NCBI RefSeq assembly: GCF_038051995.1
Contig: NZ_CP150290.1
Coordinates: 4,144,001-4,208,000, forward strand
Source: Paenibacillus sp. FSL H8-0537
GTDB lineage: Bacteria; Bacillota; Bacilli; Paenibacillales; Paenibacillaceae
Length of the DNA: 64,000 bases
Direction: 5' to 3'
Position numbers and translations under genes: made by a program. A model generated the notes under the pieces. The model was given only the letters and a program-made list of their open reading frames with translations. It was not told where the DNA came from and did not search any database. Shown here piece after piece: positions 8,518 through 17,687 of the stretch; position 1 is the stretch's first letter; every line of letters begins with the position of its first letter.

Positions 8518-9696
8518 TCATTTAAACAAAGCCCGAATAGCCTCGCCTGCCGACGCCAAATAATTTTTCTTCCCCAATCCATCATTGAAAAAAGCATCCG
8601 CCTCAGCCTTTTTGCGTTCCGGAAGCGTAAGTCTGCTGCTCCCCGTATCATAGATAGGCACAGCTCCTATTTTCGCCCCGTTCATATACCACTCGAGCGA
8701 TCCTCTTTCGCCTAATGCATAACGCGTCGTTGCTGTATTTACAACGATAAGCCGTGAAGTCAGCTGGCCTTTTTCCTCCTCCGTTAGGGGGTAGCTGAAG
8801 GTTTGCCCTACAGCATAAGGATAGCCGGTGAGCGCCTGTCCCTTGCCCGCTATTTGGGATAGCGGATAATGCTGAAAGCCCCAATCAAGCATATGGCGAT
8901 GATCCGCCCAATCGTCTCCATCGCTTAGCGTGACAGCTGCCAGCTGCTGACCGCCTCGGGTGGCGGAGCTGACAAGGCAGCGCAGCGCCTGTTTCGTGTA
9001 GCCAGTCTTAACGCCATCTGCGCCATCATACATTTGGAGCATTTTATTTTTGTTGACCCATTTATATTGCCACTGCTCATGCGGGTTTGGGACCTGCTTG
9101 ACGGGTGTACTGACAATTTTGGCGAATACAGGATTGCGGAGCGCATAAGCGGTCAGCTTAGCAAGATCGTTAGCTGAGGAATAATGCCCCTTCTCATCAA
9201 GGCCATGAGGGTTTTTAAATTGGGAGTTTGTCATTCCCAGAAAAGACGCTTTTTCATTCATCAGCATAACAAAGCCTTCCTCTGAACCGCCGACATGCTC
9301 TGCAATCGCGGTTGCTGCGTCATTTCCCGATCGCAGCATGAGGCCATATAGCATGTCCTGCAATTTCATTTCTTCATTAAGCTGCAAGTAAATCGAAGAG
9401 CCTTCCTTGCCTACCGCCCGCTTGCCCGTCTTGACGGTGCCTGACAGATTGCCATGCTCTATCGCTACAATTGCCGTCATAATTTTGGTTAAGCTGGCTA
9501 TAAGCATCGGCTTGTCTCCGTCCTCACTGTAGAGCAATCTGCCCGAGGTGACATCAATCAGCGCCGACGCTGATGCATGTGTGCTCAGCGGTTCTGGTTC
9601 AGCCGCGTAGCCTGGCGCTGGCAGGCTTGTCCCTAACAAACAGATCGCCAAACCTAACAAAAGCGATATACGAGCTATTTTCACATTGCTAATCAT
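8518..9696 (-). CDS. dacB: Sporulation D-alanyl-D-alanine carboxypeptidase (DacB-like PBP)
   Basis: Low-molecular-mass penicillin-binding protein trimming D-Ala from peptidoglycan, here probably spore cortex. The signal peptide covers residues 1-32 (hydrophobic core LLLGLAICLLG, cleavage after GYAA). All three S11 peptidase motifs are present: SLTKI (SxxK), RSGNDAA (SxN) and DGVKTGYTK (KTG). Length 392, normal. Its place just upstream of spmA-spmB argues for DacB (PBP5*) rather than DacA or DacF, but sequence alone cannot exclude those. RBS GGAAAGGGG precedes the ATG. Confidence 0.9.
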   Translation of the reverse strand: MISNVKIARISLLLGLAICLLGTSLPAPGYAAEPEPLSTHASASALIDVTSGRLLYSEDGDKPMLIASLTKIMTAIVAIEHGNLSGTVKTGKRAVGKEGSSIYLQLNEEMKLQDMLYGLMLRSGNDAATAIAEHVGGSEEGFVMLMNEKASFLGMTNSQFKNPHGLDEKGHYSSANDLAKLTAYALRNPVFAKIVSTPVKQVPNPHEQWQYKWVNKNKMLQMYDGADGVKTGYTKQALRCLVSSATRGGQQLAAVTLSDGDDWADHRHMLDWGFQHYPLSQIAGKGQALTGYPYAVGQTFSYPLTEEEKGQLTSRLIVVNTATTRYALGERGSLEWYMNGAKIGAVPIYDTGSSRLTLPERKKAEADAFFNDGLGKKNYLASAGEAIRALFK

Positions 9697-9914
9697 TGTT
9701 CGCGGCCCCTTTCCTATGTGTAAGTCCGATATTCATGAGAGGACATTGCCTTCCCCACAGATTTTTAAACGCCTTGTACACTGTATGCTTGTCTCGGCAA
9801 AATTAGACTGTAATGTGTAGATGACTTACCCTTTTCTCGGCGGACAAATCCCGCTTCGCATAAATAAAACCCTATTTATATCGGCTTCGCTTATAAAATT
9901 TTGTGCTTTAAATG

Positions 9915-9935
9915 AAAAACTGCCCTTGCGGGCAG
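9915..9935 (-). terminator. Terminator of ytfJ/scp operon
   Basis: Minus-strand hairpin CTGCCC-GCAA-GGGCAG (9935-9920) followed by TTTTTCATTT, nine bases after the ytfJ stop. It separates the scp-ytfJ unit from dacB. Confidence 0.85.
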
Positions 9936-9943
9936 CTTTGGCC

Positions 9944-10432
9944 TTAAATAACGGTTGAGTCCGTTGTACTCATATAGCCTGCATTCATATTGGTGCCTGC
10001 TAATTGGCTCGTGCCACTGGACGAGCTGCGCATCATGGATTGCACCTTATCGAATACATACGGCGTCGAATCAATAATTCGTTCCAACAGATGCGTGTTA
10101 TTGTCGAGCGGCACGATTTTGACGCCTTGTGTGCCAACAACGAGGAAGGCAATAGGCGTGATCGATACGCCGCCCCCGCTTCCTCCGCCAAATGGGGATA
10201 CTACTGAAGCATTGTGGCTGTCATCTGAGCTGCTGGACGAGGTCGAGCTGTCACCGCTAAACCGCATATCGCTGCCGCCTGCAACAAATCCAAATCCGAC
10301 CTTGCTTATCGGCATAATAATGCTGCCGTCCGGCGTTTGTACGGGGTCACCTACAATTGTGTTGACGTCGACCATTTCTTTAATATTTTCCATTGCTGTC
10401 TGCATAAGGCCTTGTATTGGATGCTCTTTCAC
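9944..10432 (-). CDS. ytfJ: Sporulation protein YtfJ (GerW family)
   Basis: GerW/YtfJ proteins are spore proteins; in Bacillus subtilis the homologue is needed for germination through the SleB pathway. The 162 residues start GTG with AGGAGG seven bases upstream. HPIQGLMQTAMENIKEMVDVNTIVGDP and a later Gly/Ser-rich stretch leading to VSITPIAFLVVG are characteristic. The middle has a low-complexity Ser/Asp run (about 60-75). It follows the DUF2953 gene (YtfI-like), the same pairing as ytfI-ytfJ. Confidence 0.9.
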   Translation of the reverse strand: MKEHPIQGLMQTAMENIKEMVDVNTIVGDPVQTPDGSIIMPISKVGFGFVAGGSDMRFSGDSSTSSSSSDDSHNASVVSPFGGGSGGGVSITPIAFLVVGTQGVKIVPLDNNTHLLERIIDSTPYVFDKVQSMMRSSSSGTSQLAGTNMNAGYMSTTDSTVI

Positions 10433-10615
10433 GACATCTCCTCCTAATTGTACAAATCAATTTAATGCAGGCTACGCTAATAATGTTTCCCGCAGCCCTA
10501 CATTGTATGTACTAAACGTATACGGCTGTCGCCATCCTTTGACGGCGCCGTACGTTTCAGTCAGAAAAATAAAAGCACAGTTCGACGAAAACTTATGTAT
10601 TGCTTCTAAAATAAA

Positions 10616-10660
10616 AAAAGCAAAACCCCGCTCTTCTTTAAGGAGGCGGCTTTGCTTTAT
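10616..10660 (-). terminator. Terminator-like hairpin after DUF2953 gene
   Basis: On the minus strand AAAGCAAAGCCGC pairs imperfectly with GCGGGGTTTTGCTTT, followed by a long T run. It lies between the DUF2953 gene and ytfJ, so ytfJ may have its own promoter in 10433-10615; I could not pick one with confidence. Confidence 0.7.
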
Positions 10661-10688
10661 TTCGAAATATTCAGTTTCTACTCATCCG

Positions 10689-11375
10689 TTATTCAAACAA
10701 AATATGGTGCCACACCTGAATGCCTTGCGACCCTTTTTTGAGCCGCCGCTTCAAGGCCAAGCCTGATCTCACCGCATGGAACATGCTAAGCTTGGCCGTA
10801 CATTGCCATTCTGTCTGAAAATAAGTCCCTTGGTACGTCGGCTGCACCTGGAGCACCGGATCGGCTTTAAGCAATACGAACTGTGATATGACGCCCAGCA
10901 TCGTCGTTTTAATCGACCACACAGCCCCAGTCGTCATGGCCGTCCACATCGCGTCCCCAACGCCTACCGTTGTCGACCATTTCCATTCGGTCAATTGCAC
11001 CTTTTTCAGCAGCTGCTTGACCCAGCCTCGCAAATTATCGGTTACTTCCAGCGCATGCTTCAGTTTTTCAATAAACCGCTGTACATTTTCGGCGTCAATT
11101 TTCCCCTGCAGCTCCTTGGAATGCTCCACGCCCGCCTGCTTGGTGCTTATTTGCTCATGCAGCCGGATTGTGGCTCCCTGCAATTTCATTTGCGGAATCT
11201 TCACCTTATAATGCAGCAGTCCATACAGCCCTACAATTCGCACATCGATATGGTCAAGGTCGCCCTTCCTTCTAAGCTTTCCATATACGCGTACCGGCGA
11301 AGCAAGGGCAAGCAGCACTAAGAACAAAAAAAAGAGACCTGCCGCCGTCATCAAGCCGTAAAGGTTTCCGGGCAT
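10689..11375 (-). CDS. DUF2953 domain protein (YtfI-like)
   Basis: Function not established. The 228 residues have one N-terminal membrane helix (about 7-28, GLFFLFLVLLALASPV) followed by a soluble domain with the DUF2953 pattern (VRIVGLYGLLHYKVKIP near 47-63 and VGVGDAMWTAMTTGAVWSIKT near 135-155). It sits between scpB and ytfJ as ytfI-type genes do, which suggests a sporulation-associated membrane protein, but this is context only. GGAGG lies seven bases before the ATG. Confidence 0.85.
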   Translation of the reverse strand: MPGNLYGLMTAAGLFFLFLVLLALASPVRVYGKLRRKGDLDHIDVRIVGLYGLLHYKVKIPQMKLQGATIRLHEQISTKQAGVEHSKELQGKIDAENVQRFIEKLKHALEVTDNLRGWVKQLLKKVQLTEWKWSTTVGVGDAMWTAMTTGAVWSIKTTMLGVISQFVLLKADPVLQVQPTYQGTYFQTEWQCTAKLSMFHAVRSGLALKRRLKKGSQGIQVWHHILFE

Positions 11376-11452
11376 AGTGCTTCCTCCGTTTTCCTATTAT
11401 GGGTTGAATATAGTATGACCCGGCGGTCAAATCTCATTCTCTGCAAGCCTGA

Positions 11453-12070
11453 TTAATTCGGTGGAATCTCGTCAATCGTCATTTGCCGCTCGCCGATGCG
11501 TTCAAACAGCATTTGTGTCTGTTCTTCAAGGGCGTCTTCCACATCGATATGCTTCGGCTCTGGCAAAGCTTTAATGCTGGACAAGCCGAAATAATCGAGA
11601 AACGCTTTGGTCGTGCCATACAAAATAGGACGTCCAATTGCTTCCGCGCGGCCCACCTCTTCAATTAAATCTTTGGAGACGAGTGACTGAATCGCTCTAT
11701 CGGTTTTGACACCGCGAATTTCCTCGATATCAATACGGGTAATCGGCTGGCGGTAAGCAACGATTGATAATGTCTCCAGCGCTGCTTGCGACAGCTGAGA
11801 ACGTGTTGGCGTATAGGCCATCCGCTCAAAATAAGCGGCGTGATCTGGATGCGTCGTCAATCGATAAGCACCGGCAACCTCCGTTACCTGAACGCCTCGC
11901 TCCTCCCGAGCAAGATCCCGATGCAGCTCATACACCAAATCGGCAGCAAGCTCGGCATCAAACTGCATAATATCTGCAATTTGCCGCTTCGTCAGCCCTT
12001 CATCGCCTGCCATGAACAGCAGGCCCTCAATAATCGACTTCAACTTCTGATAATCCACTGTCCTCCGCAT
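11453..12070 (-). CDS. scpB: Segregation and condensation protein B
   Basis: Winged-helix subunit of the SMC-ScpAB condensin complex that compacts and segregates chromosomes. The 205 residues contain IIEGLLFMAGDEGLTKRQIA and ALETLSIVAYRQPITRIDIEEIRG, the family signature. The start is the ATG of MRRTVDYQK inside the 3' end of scpA (overlap 44 bp); a GTG four codons later is also possible. Transcribed with scpA. Confidence 0.95.
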   Translation of the reverse strand: MRRTVDYQKLKSIIEGLLFMAGDEGLTKRQIADIMQFDAELAADLVYELHRDLAREERGVQVTEVAGAYRLTTHPDHAAYFERMAYTPTRSQLSQAALETLSIVAYRQPITRIDIEEIRGVKTDRAIQSLVSKDLIEEVGRAEAIGRPILYGTTKAFLDYFGLSSIKALPEPKHIDVEDALEEQTQMLFERIGERQMTIDEIPPN

Positions 12071-12806
12071 CCCCTCTCCAATGAATCACAATATCATCAA
12101 ACAGCTGATGCTGAAAACAACGAATATGCTTCATCTTCATCAACTCCAAAATCGCCAAAAACGTTACGACGATTTCATGCTTGTCCATATTTTCACGAAT
12201 CAGCTTTGAAAACTGCACCGTCTCATACTGCCGCAGCACCTCAACAATGTCGCGAATCCGATCCTTTACGGATATTTCGTCCCGCTGCACAGTCGCCACA
12301 AATTGGCGCCTCGCCGCCTTTTTGAGCGCACGCTGAAAAGCCGCTACCAGATCAGACACATGCAAGCCCTCAAGCGGGTTAATGTCCTGCTCCTGCAAAA
12401 AGGGGGTCATGTCCTCCGGCTCACGCGAAAAAACGAGGCTCCGCTGCGTTTCCTTCTCGCGCAGCTGCTCGGCAATTTGCTTGAATTTGCGATATTCAAC
12501 GAGCTTCTGAATGAGCTCATCGCGAGGATCAAGGCCATCATCCGGCCAATCCTCATACTCTTCCTCAAACACGGGCGGCTTCGGCAGCAGCTGCCTGCTC
12601 TTAATGGCCAGCAGCGTAGCCGCCATCACCAGAAACTCGCTGGTCACCTCAAGCTCCATCTCCGTCATTGCGTTCAAATAGTCCATATACTGATCTGTAA
12701 TCTCGTTGATTGATACCTCATGAATATCGATTTCTGCTTTATCAATCAAATGCAGCAGCAGATCCAGAGGCCCTTCGAAAGATTCCAGCTTGTAAAGCAC
12801 TGACAC
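12027..12806 (-). CDS. scpA: Segregation and condensation protein A
   Basis: Kleisin subunit that bridges the SMC heads. The N-terminus KLESFEGPLDLLLHLIDKAE is the conserved SMC-binding helix; the C-terminal winged helix contains VTFLAILELMKMKHIRCFQ. I start at the GTG of (M)SVLYKLESF because GGGAGGA lies seven bases before it; the ATG two codons upstream is too close to that site. It heads the scpAB-DUF2953 unit. About 259 residues, normal length. Confidence 0.94.
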   Translation of the reverse strand: MSVLYKLESFEGPLDLLLHLIDKAEIDIHEVSINEITDQYMDYLNAMTEMELEVTSEFLVMAATLLAIKSRQLLPKPPVFEEEYEDWPDDGLDPRDELIQKLVEYRKFKQIAEQLREKETQRSLVFSREPEDMTPFLQEQDINPLEGLHVSDLVAAFQRALKKAARRQFVATVQRDEISVKDRIRDIVEVLRQYETVQFSKLIRENMDKHEIVVTFLAILELMKMKHIRCFQHQLFDDIVIHWRGDAEDSGLSEVEVDY

Positions 12807-12900
12807 TGCCATTTCCTCCCGACTAATCTTCCGATAAAATCGCTGCGCCACTCGTAAGCGTAAACAGCTGATGCCAACCAACAGCATTCATCCATTACAA

Positions 12901-12935
12901 TAAAAAATAGAAGGGCCTCTTCTCAGAGGCCCTTC
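12901..12935 (-). terminator. Terminator of the rib operon
   Basis: Minus-strand 11-bp perfect stem GAAGGGCCTCT/AGAGGCCCTTC (12935-12910) with a 4-nt loop, followed by TATTTTTTATT; 23 bp after the ribH stop. Confidence 0.92.
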
Positions 12936-12957
12936 GCGCGAGCTGCAAGCCTTAAGC

Positions 12958-13428
12958 TTAATTATGCAGCAATTTTGTTAAATTAGCCATCTCTATTGCA
13001 CTGGCTGCAGCTTCGTACCCTTTATTTCCAGCTTTTGTTCCTGCACGCTCAATCGCTTGCTCGATGGAATCAACCGTCAATACGCCAAAAATCGTCGGTA
13101 CGCCCGTTTTCAAGCCAACAGCCGCCACTCCTTTTGCCGCCTCGTTGCACACGTAGTCAAAATGCGGTGTTGACCCCCGAATAACGGCGCCCAGCGTAAT
13201 AACCGCATCGTATTTGCCGCTCTCTGCCATCTTTTGCGCGATAAGCGGAATTTCAAAAGCTCCAGGTACCCAAGCAACCTCAACCTCGTTATCCAATGCG
13301 CCATGGCGTTTAAATGCATCAAGCGCTCCGCTAAGCAGCTTGCCAGCAATAAATTCATTAAACCTTCCAACAACGATTCCGTAACGCAAGCCTTCAGATA
13401 CTAAATGTCCCTCATATACATGTGGCAT
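12958..13428 (-). CDS. ribH: 6,7-dimethyl-8-ribityllumazine synthase
   Basis: Penultimate step of riboflavin synthesis, condensing the butanone phosphate from RibBA with the ribityl pyrimidine made through RibD. 156 residues, family length. Visible motifs are [48 protein letters not shown] (with the active-site His) and [15 protein letters not shown]. Last gene of ribD-ribE-ribBA-ribH, with GGGAGG before the ATG. Confidence 0.96.
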   Translation of the reverse strand: MPHVYEGHLVSEGLRYGIVVGRFNEFIAGKLLSGALDAFKRHGALDNEVEVAWVPGAFEIPLIAQKMAESGKYDAVITLGAVIRGSTPHFDYVCNEAAKGVAAVGLKTGVPTIFGVLTVDSIEQAIERAGTKAGNKGYEAAASAIEMANLTKLLHN

Positions 13429-13469
13429 AATTCAATTCCTCCCAATTGGTTTTTATAATGCGTGTAATA

Positions 13470-14720
13470 TTACTGTTGTTCTTGATTTTGATCCTGAAAA
13501 TCAAACAGATGGCCGAGCTTCGCTTGCTTGGTCCGCAAATAACGGTCATTGTCCTTATTCGCTTCCATTTGAATCGGCACACGCTCAGTAACTTCAAGCC
13601 CGTAGCCTTCCAGCCCTTTAATTTTGCGCGGGTTGTTGGTGAGCAGGCGCATTTTGCGAATGCCGAGATCGCGCAAAATTTGTGCTCCAATGCCGTAGTC
13701 GCGCAAGTCCGGCGCAAATCCAAGCTGCAAATTGGCATCGACCGTATCGAGCCCCTGCTCCTGAAGCACATAAGCTTTTAGCTTGTTGATTAGGCCGATT
13801 CCGCGTCCTTCTTGGCGCATATAGAGCAGCACGCCATTGCCCGCTTCCTCAATCTGCGTCAGCGCTGCCGCAAGCTGCGGTCCGCAATCACAGCGATGCG
13901 AATGGAATACATCGCCCGTCAAGCATTCCGAGTGCACGCGCACAAGCAGCGGGCTTTCCGGATCAATCTCGCCTTTTACAAAAGCAACATGCTCCTTGCC
14001 ATCTACATCATTCGTAAAACCAATCGCTTTAAAATCTCCGAAATCCGTCGGCATATTAACCTCAACGACACGCTCAACGAGCTTTTCCTTCGCATTGCGG
14101 TATACAATCAGCTCTTGAATTGTAATAAGCTTGAGATCATGCTCACGCTTAAACTCAACGAGATCCGGCAATCTGGCCATCGTGCCGTCTTCATTAATGA
14201 CTTCGCAAATGACAGCTGCGGGCTCTGAGCCGCACATTAAGGCCAGATCAATACCCGCCTCTGTGTGGCCTGCCCGTCTGAGCACGCCGCCATCTTTCGC
14301 AATCAGCGGAAAAATGTGGCCCGGCTTGCGGAAATCCGCCGCCTTCGTATTCGGGTCAATGAGCGACTTGACCGTCTCGGAGCGCTCGTGCGCAGAAATG
14401 CCGGTCGTTGTGGAAATATGGTCAACGGAAACGGTAAATGCCGTTCCATGAAAATCCGTATTGCGCGCTACCATCGGCGGCAGCTCAAGCTGCTCCGCCC
14501 GCTCTGCGGTAATCGGAACGCACACAAGCCCGCGCGCCTTCGTAATCATAAAATTGATCACTTCAGGCGTCGCCATTGAGGCCAGCGCAATGAGGTCGCC
14601 TTCATTTTCACGATCCTCATCATCTACAACGATAACGGGCTTGCCAAGCAGCAAATCCTCAAGCGCTTCCTCAATCGTATTAAACAATGATTTCTCCAAA
14701 GGCTGATCCTGCTGTCCCAT
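13470..14720 (-). CDS. ribBA: Bifunctional 3,4-dihydroxy-2-butanone-4-phosphate synthase / GTP cyclohydrolase II
   Basis: Supplies both starting compounds of riboflavin. Residues about 10-210 are the DHBP synthase domain ([24 protein letters not shown]). Residues about 215-405 are GTP cyclohydrolase II with the zinc ligands in [18 protein letters not shown] and [10 protein letters not shown]. 416 residues, normal. GGGAGGG precedes the ATG. Third gene of the operon; called ribA in Bacillus subtilis. Confidence 0.96.
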   Translation of the reverse strand: MGQQDQPLEKSLFNTIEEALEDLLLGKPVIVVDDEDRENEGDLIALASMATPEVINFMITKARGLVCVPITAERAEQLELPPMVARNTDFHGTAFTVSVDHISTTTGISAHERSETVKSLIDPNTKAADFRKPGHIFPLIAKDGGVLRRAGHTEAGIDLALMCGSEPAAVICEVINEDGTMARLPDLVEFKREHDLKLITIQELIVYRNAKEKLVERVVEVNMPTDFGDFKAIGFTNDVDGKEHVAFVKGEIDPESPLLVRVHSECLTGDVFHSHRCDCGPQLAAALTQIEEAGNGVLLYMRQEGRGIGLINKLKAYVLQEQGLDTVDANLQLGFAPDLRDYGIGAQILRDLGIRKMRLLTNNPRKIKGLEGYGLEVTERVPIQMEANKDNDRYLRTKQAKLGHLFDFQDQNQEQQ

Positions 14721-14771
14721 AAAGCTTCCCTCCCTGATCGTTCACCACTTCAACTAAACATCTATTCGTTA

Positions 14772-15461
14772 TTACATAAATCCATTTTCACTTAAAAAAG
14801 CAGTGCTCAGCTTCGCTCCGCTTGCCGTGCCAGCTTTGCTGCCGGAAGTCGCTCCAGCCTCGCGAGCTGGCTTGAAATGCAGCAAATGCTCCACATATTT
14901 GCCAATCATATCGCATTCGATATTAACGGAATCGCCTATGCGCTTATCCAGCAAAGCCGTTTCGCCAAGCGTATGCGGGATGACGGACACCGAGAAGCCC
15001 GAATCATTCGTGCTAACAACCGTTAGGCTGATGCCGTCAATGGCGATCGAACCTTTCGGAATGACATATTTCAGCGTTGCCGCATCGTTCAGCTTAATGC
15101 TGAATATAACAGCATTGGCGTCGGTTGCCCTTTTTGCAATGACGCCTGTGCCGTCAATATGCCCCTGCACCATATGACCGCCAAAGCGCCCTCCAGCCAG
15201 CATCGCGCGCTCCAGATTGACCTGTTCACCAGGCTTTAGCTGGTGAAGATTGGAGCGCCGGTATGTCTCCGGCATTACATCAGCGTCAAAGGTGCTGCCT
15301 GTAAAGGAGATGACCGTCAGACAAACGCCGTTTACGGCTATGCTGTCGCCCAGCGCCACACCTTCGAGGACGCGGGAGGCGGCAATCGTCACTACCATAG
15401 CCTCGCCCTGCTTGACCACCCGCTTCAGCTTGCCGACTTCTTCAATCAGACCCGTAAACAC
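14772..15461 (-). CDS. ribE: Riboflavin synthase alpha chain
   Basis: Final dismutation of two lumazines to riboflavin. Begins MFTGLIEEVGKL (GTG start, GAGGAGG seven bases upstream). Two lumazine-binding repeats are visible, each with a GxHxVxGHIDG- or IDGISLTV-type element (GGHMVQGHIDG near 97; AIDGISLTVV near 137). The C-terminus after about residue 195 is an Ala/Gly/Ser-rich extension beyond the usual end. Confidence 0.95.
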   Translation of the reverse strand: MFTGLIEEVGKLKRVVKQGEAMVVTIAASRVLEGVALGDSIAVNGVCLTVISFTGSTFDADVMPETYRRSNLHQLKPGEQVNLERAMLAGGRFGGHMVQGHIDGTGVIAKRATDANAVIFSIKLNDAATLKYVIPKGSIAIDGISLTVVSTNDSGFSVSVIPHTLGETALLDKRIGDSVNIECDMIGKYVEHLLHFKPAREAGATSGSKAGTASGAKLSTAFLSENGFM

Positions 15462-15476
15462 GGCTAACCCTCCTCT

Positions 15477-16583
15477 CTAAACATGACGGTAGACCGGGTA
15501 GCCGCTTATGCAAATATCAGTCCCCGCTTGCTCCACCTGCGTGCGCTCCAGTTCAATAGCCTGCGCCATTTTTTCAAAGCCTTCAAAATCAAAGGTGCCG
15601 GGAGCTGCTGCTCCGCCAATGATTTTGGTAGCCATGTAAATCATAATTTTATCGATGAGTCCTGCTGTTAGCATTGCGCCATTGAGCTTGCCTCCGCCTT
15701 CCAGCAAAATCGACCCTATTACCAGCTCGCCAAGCTTTCTCATCGCTTCCGGCAAATCAACCTGCTCTCCGGAGCCTGCCCGAATGAGCTCGACGCCAGC
15801 AGCCAGCAGCTCCTGCGCCTTGGCGTCATCCGCCTGCTCAGTCGCAATGACGATCGTTCTTGCTGTCCGATCCGTGACCACGCGCGCGGTGAGCGGCAGC
15901 TTCAGGCTGCTGTCGATGACAATCCGCGCCGGATGCAGCGCCGGTACGTCTGCTCTTGTCGTGAGCTGCGGATCGTCTGCCAGAACGGTGCTGATACCGA
16001 CCATGATACCCATATGCTGATGGCGCAGCGTATGCACCTGCTCCCTTGCAGCACTGCCCGTTACCCATCTGCTGTCGCCGGTGCGGGAAGCAATTTTGCC
16101 ATCGAGCGTGCTCGCTGTCTTAAGGGTGACAAACGGCAGCTTCGTCGTAATGTATTTATTAAATTTTTCATTCATTTGGTTGGAACGTTCCCCTAGAAGG
16201 CCCACCTCAACCTCAATGCCGCATTCCTTCAGCCGTTCAAGCCCCCGCCCAGCTACCTGTGGGTTCGGATCGGTCGTTGCAACGACTACCCTTGCCACCT
16301 TGGCATCAATAAGCCGCTCGCAGCAAGGCGGCGTCTTGCCAAAATGGCTGCACGGCTCCAGCGTTACATACGCGGTAGCGCCTTCCGCTTCTTCGCCCGC
16401 CATTTGCAGCGCATGCACCTCAGCATGCCCGGTTCCCCGCTTGAGATGCGTACCAATGCCGATAATTCGGCCTTCCTTTACAACGACGCAGCCGACGATT
16501 GGATTAATATCCGTCTGTCCAGCCGCCTTCTCTGCCATATCCAGTGCTAAGCTCATATAATAACTGTCATTCAAAATATCCAT
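15477..16583 (-). CDS. ribD: Riboflavin biosynthesis deaminase/reductase
   Basis: Deaminates and reduces the pyrimidine made from GTP. The N-terminal deaminase (about 1-145) has the zinc sites HAEVHAL and PCSHFGKTPPC; the C-terminal reductase (about 148-365) has TLKTASTLDGKIAS, a D-R/W segment near GDSRWVTG, and LLEGGGKLNGAML. 368 residues, family length. First gene of the operon, directly behind an FMN riboswitch whose terminator hairpin contains the GGAGG of this gene. Confidence 0.96.
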   Translation of the reverse strand: MDILNDSYYMSLALDMAEKAAGQTDINPIVGCVVVKEGRIIGIGTHLKRGTGHAEVHALQMAGEEAEGATAYVTLEPCSHFGKTPPCCERLIDAKVARVVVATTDPNPQVAGRGLERLKECGIEVEVGLLGERSNQMNEKFNKYITTKLPFVTLKTASTLDGKIASRTGDSRWVTGSAAREQVHTLRHQHMGIMVGISTVLADDPQLTTRADVPALHPARIVIDSSLKLPLTARVVTDRTARTIVIATEQADDAKAQELLAAGVELIRAGSGEQVDLPEAMRKLGELVIGSILLEGGGKLNGAMLTAGLIDKIMIYMATKIIGGAAAPGTFDFEGFEKMAQAIELERTQVEQAGTDICISGYPVYRHV

Positions 16584-16589
16584 GAACGC

Positions 16590-16622
16590 AAAAAACCTCC
16601 ATTAGCAACATAGCCAACGGAG
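16590..16622 (-). terminator. Riboswitch-controlled terminator before ribD
   Basis: Minus-strand hairpin CTCCGTTGGC/GCTAATGGAG (16622-16597, two G-U pairs, 6-nt loop) followed by GTTTTTT, only 7 bp before the ribD start. The 3' arm holds GGAGG, so folding would both end transcription and hide the ribosome site. Confidence 0.8.
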
Positions 16623-16742
16623 ATGAGAGTATATCTTAGAGACCCGCTTTCAAGTACACAAATAATCGATTTTAACAGACCTAATTGCCCAGCGAAAAAA
16701 GTGCAAGCAAATAAGCATGAAATCACGCCTTGAAAGTGTCTC

Positions 16743-16943
16743 CTTCTCCCATCCAGACTGTACTGTCGGTCCCGGAATTGCACCAGGTCAGCCGTACACA
16801 ATCCGTTCATGCGCTCACACGCTCTGAATTCATTGTATACGGGTCACGGACTGACAGGCAGCACATCTGTCGCTTCAACATCCCAAGCGCTTAGACAGCC
16901 TCCTGATCACCGCCGGTTGGGATTTTCACCCGACCCCGAAGGA
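16743..16943 (-). ncRNA. FMN riboswitch (RFN element)
   Basis: The minus strand shows the conserved RFN blocks in order: CGGGGTCGGGTGAAAATCCC (from about 16940), ACCGGCGGTGATCAGGAGG, a variable arm, GACCTGGTGCAATTCCGGGA, and CCGACAGTACAGTCTGGATG ending in GGGAGAAGG. This is the FMN-binding aptamer controlling ribD-ribE-ribBA-ribH; FMN binding is expected to favour the terminator at 16590-16622. Confidence 0.95.
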
Positions 16944-16951
16944 AAGCCACT

Positions 16952-16980
16952 GTATTATTTTTGTCTATACGTTTCGCCAA
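16952..16980 (-). promoter_or_regulatory. Candidate rib operon promoter
   Basis: TTGGCG (16980-16975), 17-bp spacer, TAATAC (16957-16952) on the minus strand, placed just ahead of the RFN aptamer as expected. Confidence 0.5.
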
Positions 16981-17000
16981 ACGATGGCTTTTAAATAGAA

Positions 17001-17022
17001 AGAACGCCGTCAGGCGTTTTTT
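17001..17022. terminator. Short terminator-like hairpin upstream of rib promoter
   Basis: AACGCC-gtca-GGCGTTTTTTC; U-rich flanks in both directions. There is no gene for it to serve nearby other than ppiB, which has its own terminator, so it may simply insulate the rib promoter. Confidence 0.5.
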
Positions 17023-17139
17023 CTTATGGTCACTTACTTTTAAAATGTAACTCTGATGAAATGTTACCACCGCAAAATTGAAAAAGCAAGAGTTTTCGAT
17101 TCTGATTCTCAATTAGCAGTCATGATGTTCAAGCCTGTT

Positions 17140-17189
17140 ATAAAAAAGGCCGCTTGTTCCCCCGACCAATCGGAAAAACAAGCGGCCTT
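17140..17189 (-). terminator. Terminator of ppiB
   Basis: 13-bp perfect stem (AAGGCCGCTTGTT at 17146-17158 with AACAAGCGGCCTT at 17177-17189), followed on the minus strand by a T run; 10 bp after the ppiB stop. Confidence 0.92.
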
Positions 17190-17199
17190 CCCAAAACGA

Positions 17200-17631
17200 T
17201 TAAACCGTTACAATTTCAACTTTTTCCATTTTTTCGCCTTGGCGGAACGTGTCAACATGCTCCATGCCTTTAGCTACTTTGCCAAATACAGTGTGTCCGC
17301 CATCCAGATGCGGCTGTGGAGCATAGCCGATGTAGAATTGGCTTCCGCCTGTGTTGCGTCCAGCATGTGCCATTGCAAGGGAACCGCGCTCATGCTTGTT
17401 TGGGTTGATCTCACAGTTGATCGTGTAGCCAGGACCGCCTGTACCATTTCCAGTAGGACAACCGCCTTGAGCAACGAAGCCCGGGATTACGCGGTGGAAA
17501 GTCAAACCATTATAAAAACCATCGTTTGCAAGCTTCTCAAAGTTTGCAACTGTGTTAGGCGCATCTTGATCAAAAAGGTCAATAATAACCTCTGCTCCGT
17601 TTGCCATTGTAATTTTCGCTTGTTTTGCCAT
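17200..17631 (-). CDS. ppiB: Peptidyl-prolyl cis-trans isomerase, cyclophilin type
   Basis: Cytoplasmic cyclophilin catalysing proline isomerisation. 143 residues, no signal peptide. Family motifs visible: [41 protein letters not shown] and [12 protein letters not shown]. Sits between lysA and the rib operon, as in Bacillus subtilis. Flanked by its own promoter and terminator, so probably monocistronic. Confidence 0.96.
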   Translation of the reverse strand: MAKQAKITMANGAEVIIDLFDQDAPNTVANFEKLANDGFYNGLTFHRVIPGFVAQGGCPTGNGTGGPGYTINCEINPNKHERGSLAMAHAGRNTGGSQFYIGYAPQPHLDGGHTVFGKVAKGMEHVDTFRQGEKMEKVEIVTV

Positions 17632-17649
17632 CTATTAAACATCTACCTT

Positions 17650-17678
17650 TCTATATCCGAATAAGACTACGTTACCAA
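17650..17678 (-). promoter_or_regulatory. Candidate ppiB promoter
   Basis: TTGGTA (17678-17673), 17-bp spacer, TATAGA (17655-17650), about 18 bp before the ATG on the minus strand; good sigma-A match. Confidence 0.55.
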
Positions 17679-17687
17679 ATTTAACCC

